Assembly: GCF_030689025.1 (NCBI RefSeq)
Contig: NZ_JAUYWA010000015.1
Span: 20,736 to 84,735 of the forward strand
Direction: 5' to 3'
From: Oceanobacter sp. 1_MG-2023
GTDB lineage: Bacteria; Pseudomonadota; Gammaproteobacteria; Pseudomonadales; Oceanobacteraceae
DNA length: 64,000 nt
Position 1 is the first letter of the stretch. Every line of letters starts with the position of its first letter. Below are positions 36,696 to 45,749 of this stretch, piece after piece. Made by a program: the position numbers and the translations under genes. The notes beneath the pieces were generated by a model. That model worked only from the letters and a program-made list of their open reading frames with translations, was not told where the DNA came from and made no database searches.

Positions 36696-37042
36696 AACCA
36701 CTCAAGCCTTTTATCATAAAATGTCAGCTTTTGTATGAGTGCTTTTACATTCAACAGTTGACACTAAAGGTTTTATATTCACCGTATCAATACGGAATAA
36801 ATTAAGGACATTAAAACACTCCTCCAGAAACAAAACCGGCCAACTTAATAATAAACAACGATTACTTACAAATATCTGACAAATAGCATAACGCGCATCC
36901 AACCCCTGCCACACGATGGATGCAATCGTATGACACTCATAAAAGTTATGAAGAAACGTACAACAAAAACAGTAACGGCTGCTACTGCAGACACGCAGCA
37001 ACAGCCGCCTGATGGTTATAACGACCCGGTAGCTACACGTAA
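36696..37042. other. Intergenic region downstream of yihY
   Basis: About 345 bases. An AT-rich stretch (36710-36960) should hold the promoter of the YHYH gene, but no hexamer pair stands out. A 95-codon minus-strand frame has no ribosome site and a Cys-rich, unlikely composition, so I do not call it. The right end holds the yihY terminator. Confidence 0.5.
36977..37006 (-). terminator. Putative terminator of yihY
   Basis: On the minus strand GGCTGTTGCTGC pairs with GCAGTAGCAGCC (10 of 12 bases) across a six-base loop, with GTTACTGTTTTTG following. It lies 37 bases after the yihY stop. Confidence 0.65.
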
Positions 37043-38284
37043 CTACAACCGAAAACCCCCGTCGTTATCCAGCAACTGATCCAGTGATACCGAGAGGCTA
37101 CTAGCCACATCCTGTTGCCAGTGCGCCAGCCAGTCATGCAATGACGCATCACCAGGCTGGGAGTCGTCCCTTACCACCTGCTCTGCCGCGTGCAACTGAT
37201 CCAGAGACAGATCGGCAAAAAAATGCTCAAGCGTCAGCTGGCGCATATCAGGCAGCCAGATCCAGCTGTCATCCTGACTCTGGGTTACCCAGCCCGCCAA
37301 CTGAAAACGCTTCAGCAGCGCCGACAATTCCGCGGCCGGAATCCTGCGCAAACGGCGGCGCAATTCGTTTTCAGTCATGCCTTTTCCCCCTTGTTGTCCC
37401 TGATACAGGGTCGCCGCCAGCGCCAGCCGTTGCCGTAATGGGTCTTGCGATGAAAGCGACTCCGGATGACTGAGCGCATACGTCAGCTCCGCCCCAAACA
37501 GCAGCAACATCCAACTGAGATACGTCCACAGCAGAAACAGCGGCACCGCTGCAAACGCCCCATAAATCAGTTGATAAGACGGGAACATGCCAACGATTTT
37601 GGCAAACAGGAACTTGCCGGTTTCAAACACCGTCGCCACCACCAGGGCAGCAATCACCGCATCTCTGGGAGGCACCTTGCAGTTGGGCACCATCATATAC
37701 ACAAAGGTAATCGCCGCCACCGTCATCGACCAGGGCACCAGCCGGGCAAACGAAGGCACCGACGCCGTCACCTCTGTTACGCCCTCTGGCAACACACTGA
37801 GCGAGGCCAGCAAGGAACTGACTGCCTGAGCGGCACCAAACAGCAATGGCCCGAGGCTTAAGACTGTCCAGTAACGAAAAAAGCGCTGTAAGGTCGAGCG
37901 CGACACATCGACCTGCCAGATTTTATTAAACTGCTGCTCAATGGTTTGCATCAGCATCAAGGCGGTAAAAAACAGAAACACCACCCCGATCCAGGTCAAC
38001 TCTCTGGCTTGCTCACTAAAACGCACCAGATAATCCGACACCAGGTCGCTACCTTCGGGCATAACATAGGCCAGCAGGTTAGTGTGTGCTTGCGTACCCA
38101 ACGCCTGCAGTGAAGGAATCGCGCTGAGGATGGCGTAGGTCACAGTAATCACCGGCACCAGCGCAAACAGCGTGGTATAGGTCAGGGCAGCGGCATCGCG
38201 CCGACGCTCCATCGACTCGAACCGTTTAAGGGTTTGCCAGATCAGTCGCAGTACCCGGCGACCACGGCGGAAAGCGGTGAGCAT
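37043..38284 (-). CDS. yihY: YihY/BrkB-family inner membrane protein
   Basis: A polytopic inner-membrane protein once misnamed ribonuclease BN; its function is unknown. The N-terminal segment ESMERRRDAAALTYTTLFALVPVITVTYA is diagnostic, and about six membrane helices occupy residues 30-265. The last 140 residues form a soluble cytoplasmic domain with a winged-helix look (TENELRRRLRRIPAAELSALLKRF). The length is 413 residues. It diverges from arsC-wrbA, the same neighbourhood as in Pseudomonas. Confidence 0.9.
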   Translation of the reverse strand: MLTAFRRGRRVLRLIWQTLKRFESMERRRDAAALTYTTLFALVPVITVTYAILSAIPSLQALGTQAHTNLLAYVMPEGSDLVSDYLVRFSEQARELTWIGVVFLFFTALMLMQTIEQQFNKIWQVDVSRSTLQRFFRYWTVLSLGPLLFGAAQAVSSLLASLSVLPEGVTEVTASVPSFARLVPWSMTVAAITFVYMMVPNCKVPPRDAVIAALVVATVFETGKFLFAKIVGMFPSYQLIYGAFAAVPLFLLWTYLSWMLLLFGAELTYALSHPESLSSQDPLRQRLALAATLYQGQQGGKGMTENELRRRLRRIPAAELSALLKRFQLAGWVTQSQDDSWIWLPDMRQLTLEHFFADLSLDQLHAAEQVVRDDSQPGDASLHDWLAHWQQDVASSLSVSLDQLLDNDGGFRL

Positions 38285-38343
38285 CTAAAGCTTCCTTGTT
38301 ACAATCACTACCAATTGGTTGACTATTTAAGAGTGTACACAGC

Positions 38344-39308
<965 letters not shown>

Positions 39309-39309
39309 T

Positions 39310-39720
39310 ATGAATGCATTAGCCGACACAGCCAGTCCTTTTGTGGCCAAAGCCAGGCTGGCCTACCGCTGCCTGATTGGCAGTTATATTGCCCTGTTGC
39401 TGGTATTACTGGTTTCGACTCTCAGCAATCCGCCCGCGGCGGCTGAGCCAGGCCTTTCCATGTGGTTAACCGGGTTCGGTATTGCAGTGTTCAAATCATT
39501 GCCACTGATGCTGTTCATACCCGGCCTGATCGCTCGCTCACACAAATCAGCCGCCTGGCTGGCCTATATGATTCTGTTATATTTTGTGGTGTCTATTCTG
39601 TTTCTGTTCACCCCCGGCAGCGGTACCTGGGGCTGGCTGATGGTATTTGCCTGTTTGGCGATTTTTATCAGTGCCATTCTGTTTACCCGCTGGCAGAAGC
39701 GGGTCGAAGCAGGCTTGTAA
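39310..39720 (+). CDS. DUF2069 membrane protein
   Basis: A 136-residue inner-membrane protein with four predicted helices, including FKSLPLMLFIPGLIARSHKSAAWL, the typical DUF2069 stretch. The ATG at 39310, with GGAG about seven bases upstream, is chosen over a frame start inside wrbA. It completes an arsC-wrbA-DUF2069 operon identical in order to Pseudomonas. The function is unknown. A weak hairpin, AGCCCG/CGGGCT then TTTTT (39797-39840), may end the operon. Confidence 0.88.
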   Translation: MNALADTASPFVAKARLAYRCLIGSYIALLLVLLVSTLSNPPAAAEPGLSMWLTGFGIAVFKSLPLMLFIPGLIARSHKSAAWLAYMILLYFVVSILFLFTPGSGTWGWLMVFACLAIFISAILFTRWQKRVEAGL

Positions 39721-39891
39721 AGGGCTGGCCTGTCAGAAAAACCGTCCTACAGAAGTGCGGGCCGCCGTGCCCGCCAGCCCGACCCAGCGAGTACTCAGCC
39801 CGCTTGACACTGCCTCACTCAAACGCAACCGGGCTTTTTAAACCTTGATGCGTTTGATGCGTAAGCAGAAATATTGAGGATCAATACGGTG

Positions 39892-41097
39892 TTACAACCC
39901 CTGATACGGACGTGCATAGACTTTTTTACCCTCAGAACGCCTGTCCAGGCGCACTAACCCAAACAAAAACACAACACCTATAATCATGACGCCTGCCGAC
40001 AAGTACAATCCGGGGTTATAACTTCCCAATGCCTCGGCAAGATAACCAGTAAACACAGGGGCGATAATTTGAGCTGCCCCATAGGCCAGTGTCATCACCC
40101 CCATAAATCGGGCAGGATTACTGGGGAAAAACTTGCCTGCCATTGTCAGCACCAGACTGACACAGGCAATAAATGTCCCGCCAAACAGCAACGCACTGAA
40201 CAAGACCACAGGCAAGGTATCATTAATGGCAGGGAGAATAATGCCAACCACTTGCAGCAGATAAGCCACCAACAAGACATACAGGTAACCAATTTTTCTC
40301 GCGACTCTGTCCCAGAGCAGCGTTGCTGGCATGGCAGCCAATCCAATCAGTAAAAACGTATGGGTTCCCTGCCCCTCCAGTCCTTGTGTTCTCTCGACAA
40401 TATCCACAATAAAAGTTGAACTGACCGCATAACCATAACCGGCACAAAAATAGGCAAGCATCATCAGGGTAGTAAACATCCGGCCTGGCGGATTATCTTT
40501 GGGCGGTGTGACCTCTGCTCCACCCACAAAAGGATGAGGAATCCACAACCAGGCAGGCACAGCAACCAGCGCAGCCATTACGGCCAGAGCCAACCACTGT
40601 TGTTGCCAGTTAGCCGACAGATTCAGCATCACTTCAACCAACACAGAGGTGGCAATAATACTGATACCAACCCCGGCAAAATGAATGCCTAACTCAGCAC
40701 GATACTGATTTTTAACCAGCCACTTTAAAATCAAACCAGAGGCAATAATAAGGCCCCCGGAAGCGCAAACCCCGGCGATAAACCGCAAGACTGCCCAAAC
40801 CATCATATCGGTTGTCATCACCATCGCTGCGGAAGTGACAACGCTTAATACCAGGTAAGCCCGGTGCAAATTGTATTTGTCGTTGAGGTTATGCAACCTG
40901 GAAGCAAGCAGCACACCAGCCATGTACCCCATAAAATTAGTGGTCGCCAGCCAGCCGCCAGCCAACTCGGTAAGACCTGCGCCATCCTGCATGATAGGCA
41001 AAAGCAGGCTGTAGGAAAAACGCGCCACACCAACCGTCACAATCAAGCTGCAGATCCCGGCCAAATAGACACGTACTCGAGTCAGCGCCATCAGCAT
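39892..41097 (-). CDS. YbfB/YjiJ-family MFS transporter
   Basis: A major facilitator carrier of 401 residues and about 12 helices. The N-terminal region VGVARFSYSLLLPIMQDGAGLTELAGGWLATTNF is the mark of the YbfB/YjiJ group. The substrate is unknown. The start at 41097 has AAGGTGG six bases upstream; the longer frame would reach into the divergent promoter region. It is divergent from a LysR gene 103 bases away, so that regulator very probably controls it. Confidence 0.88.
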   Translation of the reverse strand: MLMALTRVRVYLAGICSLIVTVGVARFSYSLLLPIMQDGAGLTELAGGWLATTNFMGYMAGVLLASRLHNLNDKYNLHRAYLVLSVVTSAAMVMTTDMMVWAVLRFIAGVCASGGLIIASGLILKWLVKNQYRAELGIHFAGVGISIIATSVLVEVMLNLSANWQQQWLALAVMAALVAVPAWLWIPHPFVGGAEVTPPKDNPPGRMFTTLMMLAYFCAGYGYAVSSTFIVDIVERTQGLEGQGTHTFLLIGLAAMPATLLWDRVARKIGYLYVLLVAYLLQVVGIILPAINDTLPVVLFSALLFGGTFIACVSLVLTMAGKFFPSNPARFMGVMTLAYGAAQIIAPVFTGYLAEALGSYNPGLYLSAGVMIIGVVFLFGLVRLDRRSEGKKVYARPYQGL

Positions 41098-41200
41098 ACC
41101 AGCCACCTTGTTATTAGAAATTGTTAACAAAGGCTACTTCGAGCTGATAATCTTAAAAATTGAATTATTCAGAACAGATACTTCAATATTAGAGAACTGT

Positions 41201-42091
41201 ATGGAAATCCTGGCACTCAAGACCTTTAAAACGGTGGTGGATGAAGGCGGCATTAAAGGCGCAGCAGATAAACTCCATACCGTGCAATCGAACATCACCA
41301 ACCGTATTAAAAAATTGGAAAACGAGCTGGATACCAGGCTATTCACCTTGGCAGGCAGAAAACTGCAGCTGACACCAAGCGGACAACAGCTCTGCCAGTA
41401 TGCCGATGAGATCTTGCAGCTGGAGTACCAGGCCAAGTCCGCTATTTTGCGTGACCAAGGCAGTTATGAACTAAGAATCGGTATGCCAGAAACCTTTGCG
41501 GCGGTTCATATGCCGCTGGCACTCAAGCAACTCAAACAAGATCACTCCAATATTCAGGCAAAGATTTTTACAGACACCAGCGACCGGCTCGTACAGGCCG
41601 TCTTGAACAACAAGGTAGACTGCGCCGCCATCGGCAATGCCCCCCAGCATGACAAGCTGGTAGTGATTCCGATCGTGAAAGAAGAATTGGTCAAGGTAAC
41701 ACCCAAAGAGAGTGATCATGACCCGGTACTCATGGTCCGAGACGAAGGCTGTGGCTACAGAAACCATGCCCTGCTATGGCAGCAACTGGCAGGGCAAGGC
41801 AGTGATGAACTGATGATCATGAGCAGTGCCGATGGCGTGCTGGGCTGTATTTCCGCAGGCCTGGGTTACACCATTATTGGCAAAAACATGGTAGTTGGCA
41901 GTCGGTATGAAAAATCCCTCACCATGACGCCGGTCACCCATGGCCCCAAGCATGTGCAGCTATCCATTGTTTATCGCAAAGGCAGCCCGTTAGAAACCGG
42001 AACATTAACCCTGGCGAATATTTTCACACGCAAGTCAATGACCAGCAGGAGATCAACCCTCAATAAGCACGTCAAATCCACCATGGATTAA
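41201..42091 (+). CDS. LysR-family transcriptional regulator
   Basis: A 296-residue LysR regulator. The winged helix at residues 1-60 (ILALKTFKTVVDEGGIKGAADKLHTVQSNITNRIKKLE) is followed by a substrate-binding domain. The start MEILALKTF gives the standard N-terminus. It is divergent from the YbfB/YjiJ carrier and probably binds the 103-base gap between them. Its last 39 bases overlap the 3' end of the convergent DUF1428 gene. The inducer is unknown. Confidence 0.92.
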   Translation: MEILALKTFKTVVDEGGIKGAADKLHTVQSNITNRIKKLENELDTRLFTLAGRKLQLTPSGQQLCQYADEILQLEYQAKSAILRDQGSYELRIGMPETFAAVHMPLALKQLKQDHSNIQAKIFTDTSDRLVQAVLNNKVDCAAIGNAPQHDKLVVIPIVKEELVKVTPKESDHDPVLMVRDEGCGYRNHALLWQQLAGQGSDELMIMSSADGVLGCISAGLGYTIIGKNMVVGSRYEKSLTMTPVTHGPKHVQLSIVYRKGSPLETGTLTLANIFTRKSMTSRRSTLNKHVKSTMD

Positions 42092-42406
42092 ACGTTTGCC
42101 ATCAAAGGGCATCGGGTTATTTTCTGGATTCATTCTGGGGTCTGCCATAATGGCTGCCCATCCTGCATCCCTGACTTCCTTCGATGGCCACACAACCGTA
42201 GAAAAAACGACCGTTTCGTTTTCCTTACACTTCACAGCCATCGGGAACGAAGTCACTTCGCCATCAGGCAGCTCATCACCCCACGCTTCCCTGATCGATA
42301 AGGCACCGTGATCCTTGAATATCACCGCTGAAAATTCAGCATGCGCTATGTATTTTTCTTTATTCTCCGTCGGAACGGCAGCGACAAATCCATCGATATA
42401 AGACAT
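42053..42406 (-). CDS. DUF1428 domain-containing protein
   Basis: A 117-residue protein of the DUF1428 (YbaA) family, a dimeric ferredoxin-like fold. The N-terminus MSYIDGFVAAVPTENKEKYIAHAE and the segment VVFSTVVWPSKEVRDAGWAAIMADPRM are the family pattern. The biochemical role is unknown. The gene converges with LysR and overlaps it by 39 bases, so transcripts of the two would be antisense at their ends. Confidence 0.9.
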   Translation of the reverse strand: MSYIDGFVAAVPTENKEKYIAHAEFSAVIFKDHGALSIREAWGDELPDGEVTSFPMAVKCKENETVVFSTVVWPSKEVRDAGWAAIMADPRMNPENNPMPFDGKRLIHGGFDVLIEG

Positions 42407-42788
42407 ATACTTTTCCTGTATTGCACGTTATTCATAAGAGTTTATATAACGAACGGATGGAAAAACCCTGTTCCAGCATCTGATTTTTCCTTCACTGTCG
42501 GCCTTGCGCGGGTTTGTTACACCTGCTGTTTATTCCTGTTTCTGTCCATTCAACTGATTGTATCGTGCCAGTTTTTATACCCGAGATACAGGCAGAATAA
42601 ACAGGATTTATATAGCCGCTACCTATTAAAAACAAAGGCCATTAGATATAGAGACTATTAGAGATAAAGGCTCTTAAAGAGAGGGCTGCTGTGAAGCATA
42701 TAGAGGAGATAACCCCGATAGTATCAGTCAGGGTTATCTTATTCGTCATCAAAACCGGTATGCGTTACCAGTTTATCGATCCCAAGTC
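42407..42788. other. AT-rich intergenic region
   Basis: A 382-base gap. It should contain the DUF1428 promoter. A plus-strand frame of 106 codons that begins inside DUF1428 looks random (Tyr, Cys and Phe rich, no ribosome site). The right part has short repeats (ATTAGATATAGAGACTATTAGAGATA) and ends in the hairpin described next. No RNA gene was recognised. Confidence 0.45.
42707..42739 (-). terminator. Hairpin downstream of the Cys-pair protein gene
   Basis: AGATAACCC (42707-42715) and GGGTTATCT (42731-42739) make a nine-base perfect stem, with a 15-base loop that itself contains GAT/ATC. It lies about 50 bases after the stop of the minus-strand gene. No strong T tract follows on that strand, so it may be a terminator or an RNA-stabilising stem. 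Confidence 0.5.
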
Positions 42789-43031
42789 TCAGTCGTCAGA
42801 CGAATCATCATCCCATACGCCATCGGTATCGTCGTCAGCAATTTCCGTCATAATCGCCGCACCACACTTGGCACACTTGCCTTCGACCACGATCACGCCA
42901 TCTATTTCATATTCTTGCGGCTCAACCATACCGAGGTCGGCGGCCATACACTCATTGCACCAGGTCTGGCTCAGGAAAGCATCCTGATCGTCTTTTTCAC
43001 GGGCAAAAAAATCGCGTTCGATGCGTTCCAT
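42789..43031 (-). CDS. Small acidic protein with two CxxC pairs
   Basis: An 80-residue protein, MERIERDFFAREKDD at the start and a strongly acidic end (DDDTDGVWDDDSSDD). Two CxxC pairs, CNEC and CAKC, lie about 28 residues apart and should form a zinc ribbon. GAGAG sits seven bases before the ATG. The longer frame to 43205 has no ribosome site and an unlike composition. No named family is recognised. A rubredoxin-like or transcription/translation accessory role cannot be distinguished. Confidence 0.75.
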   Translation of the reverse strand: MERIERDFFAREKDDQDAFLSQTWCNECMAADLGMVEPQEYEIDGVIVVEGKCAKCGAAIMTEIADDDTDGVWDDDSSDD

Positions 43032-43289
43032 TTGTTTCTCTCTCAGATCAATCGGGCCAATGCCCGCCAATACGGTGTTGTATCGGCATTCAGCGGGCAT
43101 TGTAGGGGAATTCTGCGGGAAATGAAGCGTGATTGATTGCCAAAGAGCGGCATTGGGGTACAAGGCTTGCGGCGACCGGAACAGAGACAACCGCAAAACC
43201 GGCAACAGCTATCCACACGTCAGTGAACCCTCGTTGATCCGCTTCTCTATTGGCCGCACTCGCCCACCCGCTGGAGATCAAATACCGTA

Positions 43290-44360
43290 TTACAGCCCCA
43301 CCAATTCGGGCAAAACCGTGTCAGGGTGAATATCAAACAACGAGAAACGGGAACGGCTGTCGCTGGGAGTAATCCCCACCCAACGCTTGAAAGCACGGCG
43401 GAAGTTGGTGCTGTCGTTAAAGTTCAGGTGAGCAGCAACCTGCTCATTGTTCCAGCCACACACATGCAACAGATAAAGGCTCATATGCAGCCGTGCCTGA
43501 TCCTGCAATTGCTGGAAATGGCAGCCATGTTTACCCAGTTTGCGTTTCAGGGTCGCTGGGCTCATGGCCAGCCGTCCGGCCATATCGGGCAAGGTAAGTG
43601 GTTCCTGTACCCGCTCGAGCAACAACCGGTACACCTGTTCTGGCAGTGAGGATGCAGGCAGGTTTGCGAGTCCTGACTCACATTGACGCTGGGCGACCTG
43701 ATACGCCGTTGCCGACCCGCGAGGCCACGGCCGGTCGAGCCAGTGCCGTTCAATTACCATGACATCGACGCCCAGATCAAACCAGAGCTGGCTGCCGAAG
43801 TTGACCTGGTACTGTTCTTCGTAATCCGGCCGTGAGTCGCTAAAGCCATAACGCCATGGCAGACGTTCACCACTCATCCAGCGGCTGAACGATGTCAATG
43901 CCGACATCGCCGCTTCAATCAGGAACCGGCGTTCGCCCATATGCCCCAGCGTCAACCAGTGCACATAACAATAACGTTCATCTGTTACCACAAACGGTGT
44001 TGCCCAGGGCGACAAGATGCGCCGGTAATGCACCAGAGCGCTCAGCGCCTCACGCAAGGAACCGGCATTGCCCAGCAAACTGCTGGCGCTGTCGTAGTGC
44101 CCGGGCCAGCAGGAAGCACCCCAACGAAACGATAATCCCGGATCTTTGCCCAGCTTGCTGGCATTACTCACCAGCAGGCCTGCCTGGGTCGCCGACATCA
44201 TCACTTGCCCTTGCAGAATGTCGTCATAAAACAGCCCGGTGCCGCGCAATATCTTATGGCTGCACAGACCACCAGAGCGTAATAAATCGATCAGCAAGGC
44301 GGGCTGATAATGGGCGGCAAAAATACGCTCATCGCACTCATACCAGGAAGGGGTTGTCAC
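43290..44360 (-). CDS. AraC-family transcriptional regulator (OruR/ArgR-like)
   Basis: A 356-residue regulator. The N-terminal domain (about residues 10-200) matches the Arabinose_bd-type domain of the OruR group. The C-terminal AraC domain shows MAGRLAMSPATLKRKLGKHG and the second helix-turn-helix NEQVAAHLNFNDSTNFRRAFKRWVGITP. The GTG start at 44360 begins one base after the stop of the upstream GGDEF gene, with GGAGAGG upstream. The longer frame into that gene is rejected. The pair is probably an operon, so the two products may act in one pathway. The effector is unknown. Confidence 0.88.
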   Translation of the reverse strand: MTTPSWYECDERIFAAHYQPALLIDLLRSGGLCSHKILRGTGLFYDDILQGQVMMSATQAGLLVSNASKLGKDPGLSFRWGASCWPGHYDSASSLLGNAGSLREALSALVHYRRILSPWATPFVVTDERYCYVHWLTLGHMGERRFLIEAAMSALTSFSRWMSGERLPWRYGFSDSRPDYEEQYQVNFGSQLWFDLGVDVMVIERHWLDRPWPRGSATAYQVAQRQCESGLANLPASSLPEQVYRLLLERVQEPLTLPDMAGRLAMSPATLKRKLGKHGCHFQQLQDQARLHMSLYLLHVCGWNNEQVAAHLNFNDSTNFRRAFKRWVGITPSDSRSRFSLFDIHPDTVLPELVGL

Positions 44361-44361
44361 A

Positions 44362-45282
44362 TCAGGCCACCTCTCCCAGTCCGCCACTCGACTTGGCCAG
44401 AAACAACGCCTGATTTGCACGCTGAACCAAGGCTTCGGTCGTTTCCCCCTGCCAGTCTGCCAGGCCAATGCTGATGGTCTGATAGAGCGTGTCGCCACGG
44501 GTTTTGTGTTTGTAGGCAAAGTGCTGCACCGCCTGGGTCAGTTCGATGGCCAGGGTCCGGCCCTGTGCAAGACCAGTATCTGGCAGCACCACGGCAAAAC
44601 GGTCGGCGGCATAGCGGCAAATCAGATCGTCCTGGCGCAAGTTCAGCAGCATCAATTCCGACAGCTCGTACAGCAGGGTGTCCCCTTCCTGATGGCCGTA
44701 GCGACGATTGACATCGGCAAAATTATCCACATCCACCATCAACAGCACCATGTTGCGGGTTGGCAACTGGGCCATCACCGCTTGCAGCTGGGCTTTGAGG
44801 TAATCCACCCGCCCCAGCTGGGTCAGCTTGTCGATAAACCGATGCTCCCGAAAACGCTGCTCGCGCTTGCGCAGCTGCTGGTTGATCGAGAGCTGCTCCT
44901 GATGCCAGTGCACCAGTCCGTAGGTTAACAATACGATTCCGACGGGCATGGCACCGGACTCGAGCCATTGATCCCAGAACTGCTCGGCGGGCAAGTGAAT
45001 AAATTCGTCGAGGTTGTCCTGCCACATCGCCAGAAACATAAACCCCATCCCCAACGTCAGCAGGTCGGTTACCCGCCCTGCCGGACGACTGCCCAGAATC
45101 AGCAGCATCCAGACCGCCAGTGCCAGTGCCGCACCACCTTCACCGAGGACATCCAGCCAGTCGATCTCGGCCCACGGCTTGGCGTCCCCCATTATCAGGC
45201 TGCCCACCAGCCCCGCCAGCGCGAGGCCAAACACCAGCAACAATTTGCGCTGGTGTATTCCCAGAGTCGAGAACATCCCCAA
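44362..45282 (-). CDS. Membrane protein with degenerate GGDEF domain
   Basis: A 306-residue protein: about four membrane helices in the first 120 residues (LLLVFGLALAGLVGSLIM and ALALAVWMLLILG), a short coiled linker, then a GGDEF-type domain (about 150-306). The fold is clear (DKLTQLGRVDYLKAQLQAV, VDVDNFADVNRRYGHQEGD), but the active motif reads AADRF in CRYAADRFAVVLPD instead of GGDEF, and I see no intact I-site. It is probably catalytically dead and may sense GTP or bind a partner. It is coupled to the AraC gene. Confidence 0.85.
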   Translation of the reverse strand: MGMFSTLGIHQRKLLLVFGLALAGLVGSLIMGDAKPWAEIDWLDVLGEGGAALALAVWMLLILGSRPAGRVTDLLTLGMGFMFLAMWQDNLDEFIHLPAEQFWDQWLESGAMPVGIVLLTYGLVHWHQEQLSINQQLRKREQRFREHRFIDKLTQLGRVDYLKAQLQAVMAQLPTRNMVLLMVDVDNFADVNRRYGHQEGDTLLYELSELMLLNLRQDDLICRYAADRFAVVLPDTGLAQGRTLAIELTQAVQHFAYKHKTRGDTLYQTISIGLADWQGETTEALVQRANQALFLAKSSGGLGEVA

Positions 45283-45749
45283 CCACCTGTCTCATTATTT
45301 GGATTGACCGACCCGGTCTGCCAGCCACTGCCAGCCGGGTCGTTAAGAGGTCGGCATTAAAGCATGTTCACCCGCACGCAGGACCTCAGGGGTCATAAAG
45401 GCTCAGTAAAAGTTGCCGTAAATTTGATGAATTTTTTATGACAGCAGCGCCCCATTGCGCTGGCACGATACAAGCCCATCACTGACAGGGGATGGCGCTC
45501 GACAGACTTGCCAGCCACAACGTCATGCCGTCTTGATGCATGGGTTAATTTGGATCATTTACATATCCAACCCGACCGCTGGCGGAAGAATTGCCACGCT
45601 GGCAAGGCGTCGCCCTGCTCTCCGTAACGAAAGTGTCACAGCTCATTCCTACCGTCGCGACGTCCTGACAAGAGAGACCCACTCCCGCTTCAAGCACAGC
45701 ATTACCAAGACTGGCCACGCGGGAGCCATTATTCTAACGGAGAGCAGAC
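45283..45749. other. Divergent regulatory region before the TonB receptor
   Basis: 467 bases between two divergent genes. It contains a Pho-box-like sequence (45427-45444), a short inverted repeat TTGGAT/ATCCAA (45550-45570), and a GGAG site before the receptor start. No credible open frame was found. The large size suits regulated control of the receptor. Confidence 0.5.
45427..45444 (-). promoter_or_regulatory. Possible PhoB box
   Basis: On the minus strand, CTGTCAT-AAAA-AATTCAT matches 15 of 18 positions of the Pho-box consensus CTGTCATAAAACTGTCAT. It points toward the degenerate GGDEF gene and lies about 300 bases before the TonB receptor. Given the phytase downstream, phosphate control of the region is plausible but not proven. 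Confidence 0.4.

Noticed and set aside
36714..37001. 95-codon minus-strand frame in the gap after yihY
   Set aside because: No ribosome site, Cys- and Phe-rich random composition, and it overlaps the likely yihY terminator.
38285..38343. Arsenic operon signals around arsC
   Set aside because: No arsR, arsB or ArsR-type operator was found; the gene belongs to the conserved arsC-wrbA-DUF2069 set.
42341..42661. 106-codon plus-strand frame starting inside DUF1428
   Set aside because: Starts within a well-supported gene on the other strand, has no ribosome site and no family pattern.
44361..44519. Extension of the AraC regulator into the GGDEF gene
   Set aside because: The GTG at 44360 has a ribosome site and gives the family length; the extension is a shadow of the GGDEF frame.
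45651..45668. Second Pho-box candidate nearer the TonB receptor (GTGTCAC-AGCT-CATTCCT)
   Set aside because: Only about half of the consensus is matched, no better than chance.
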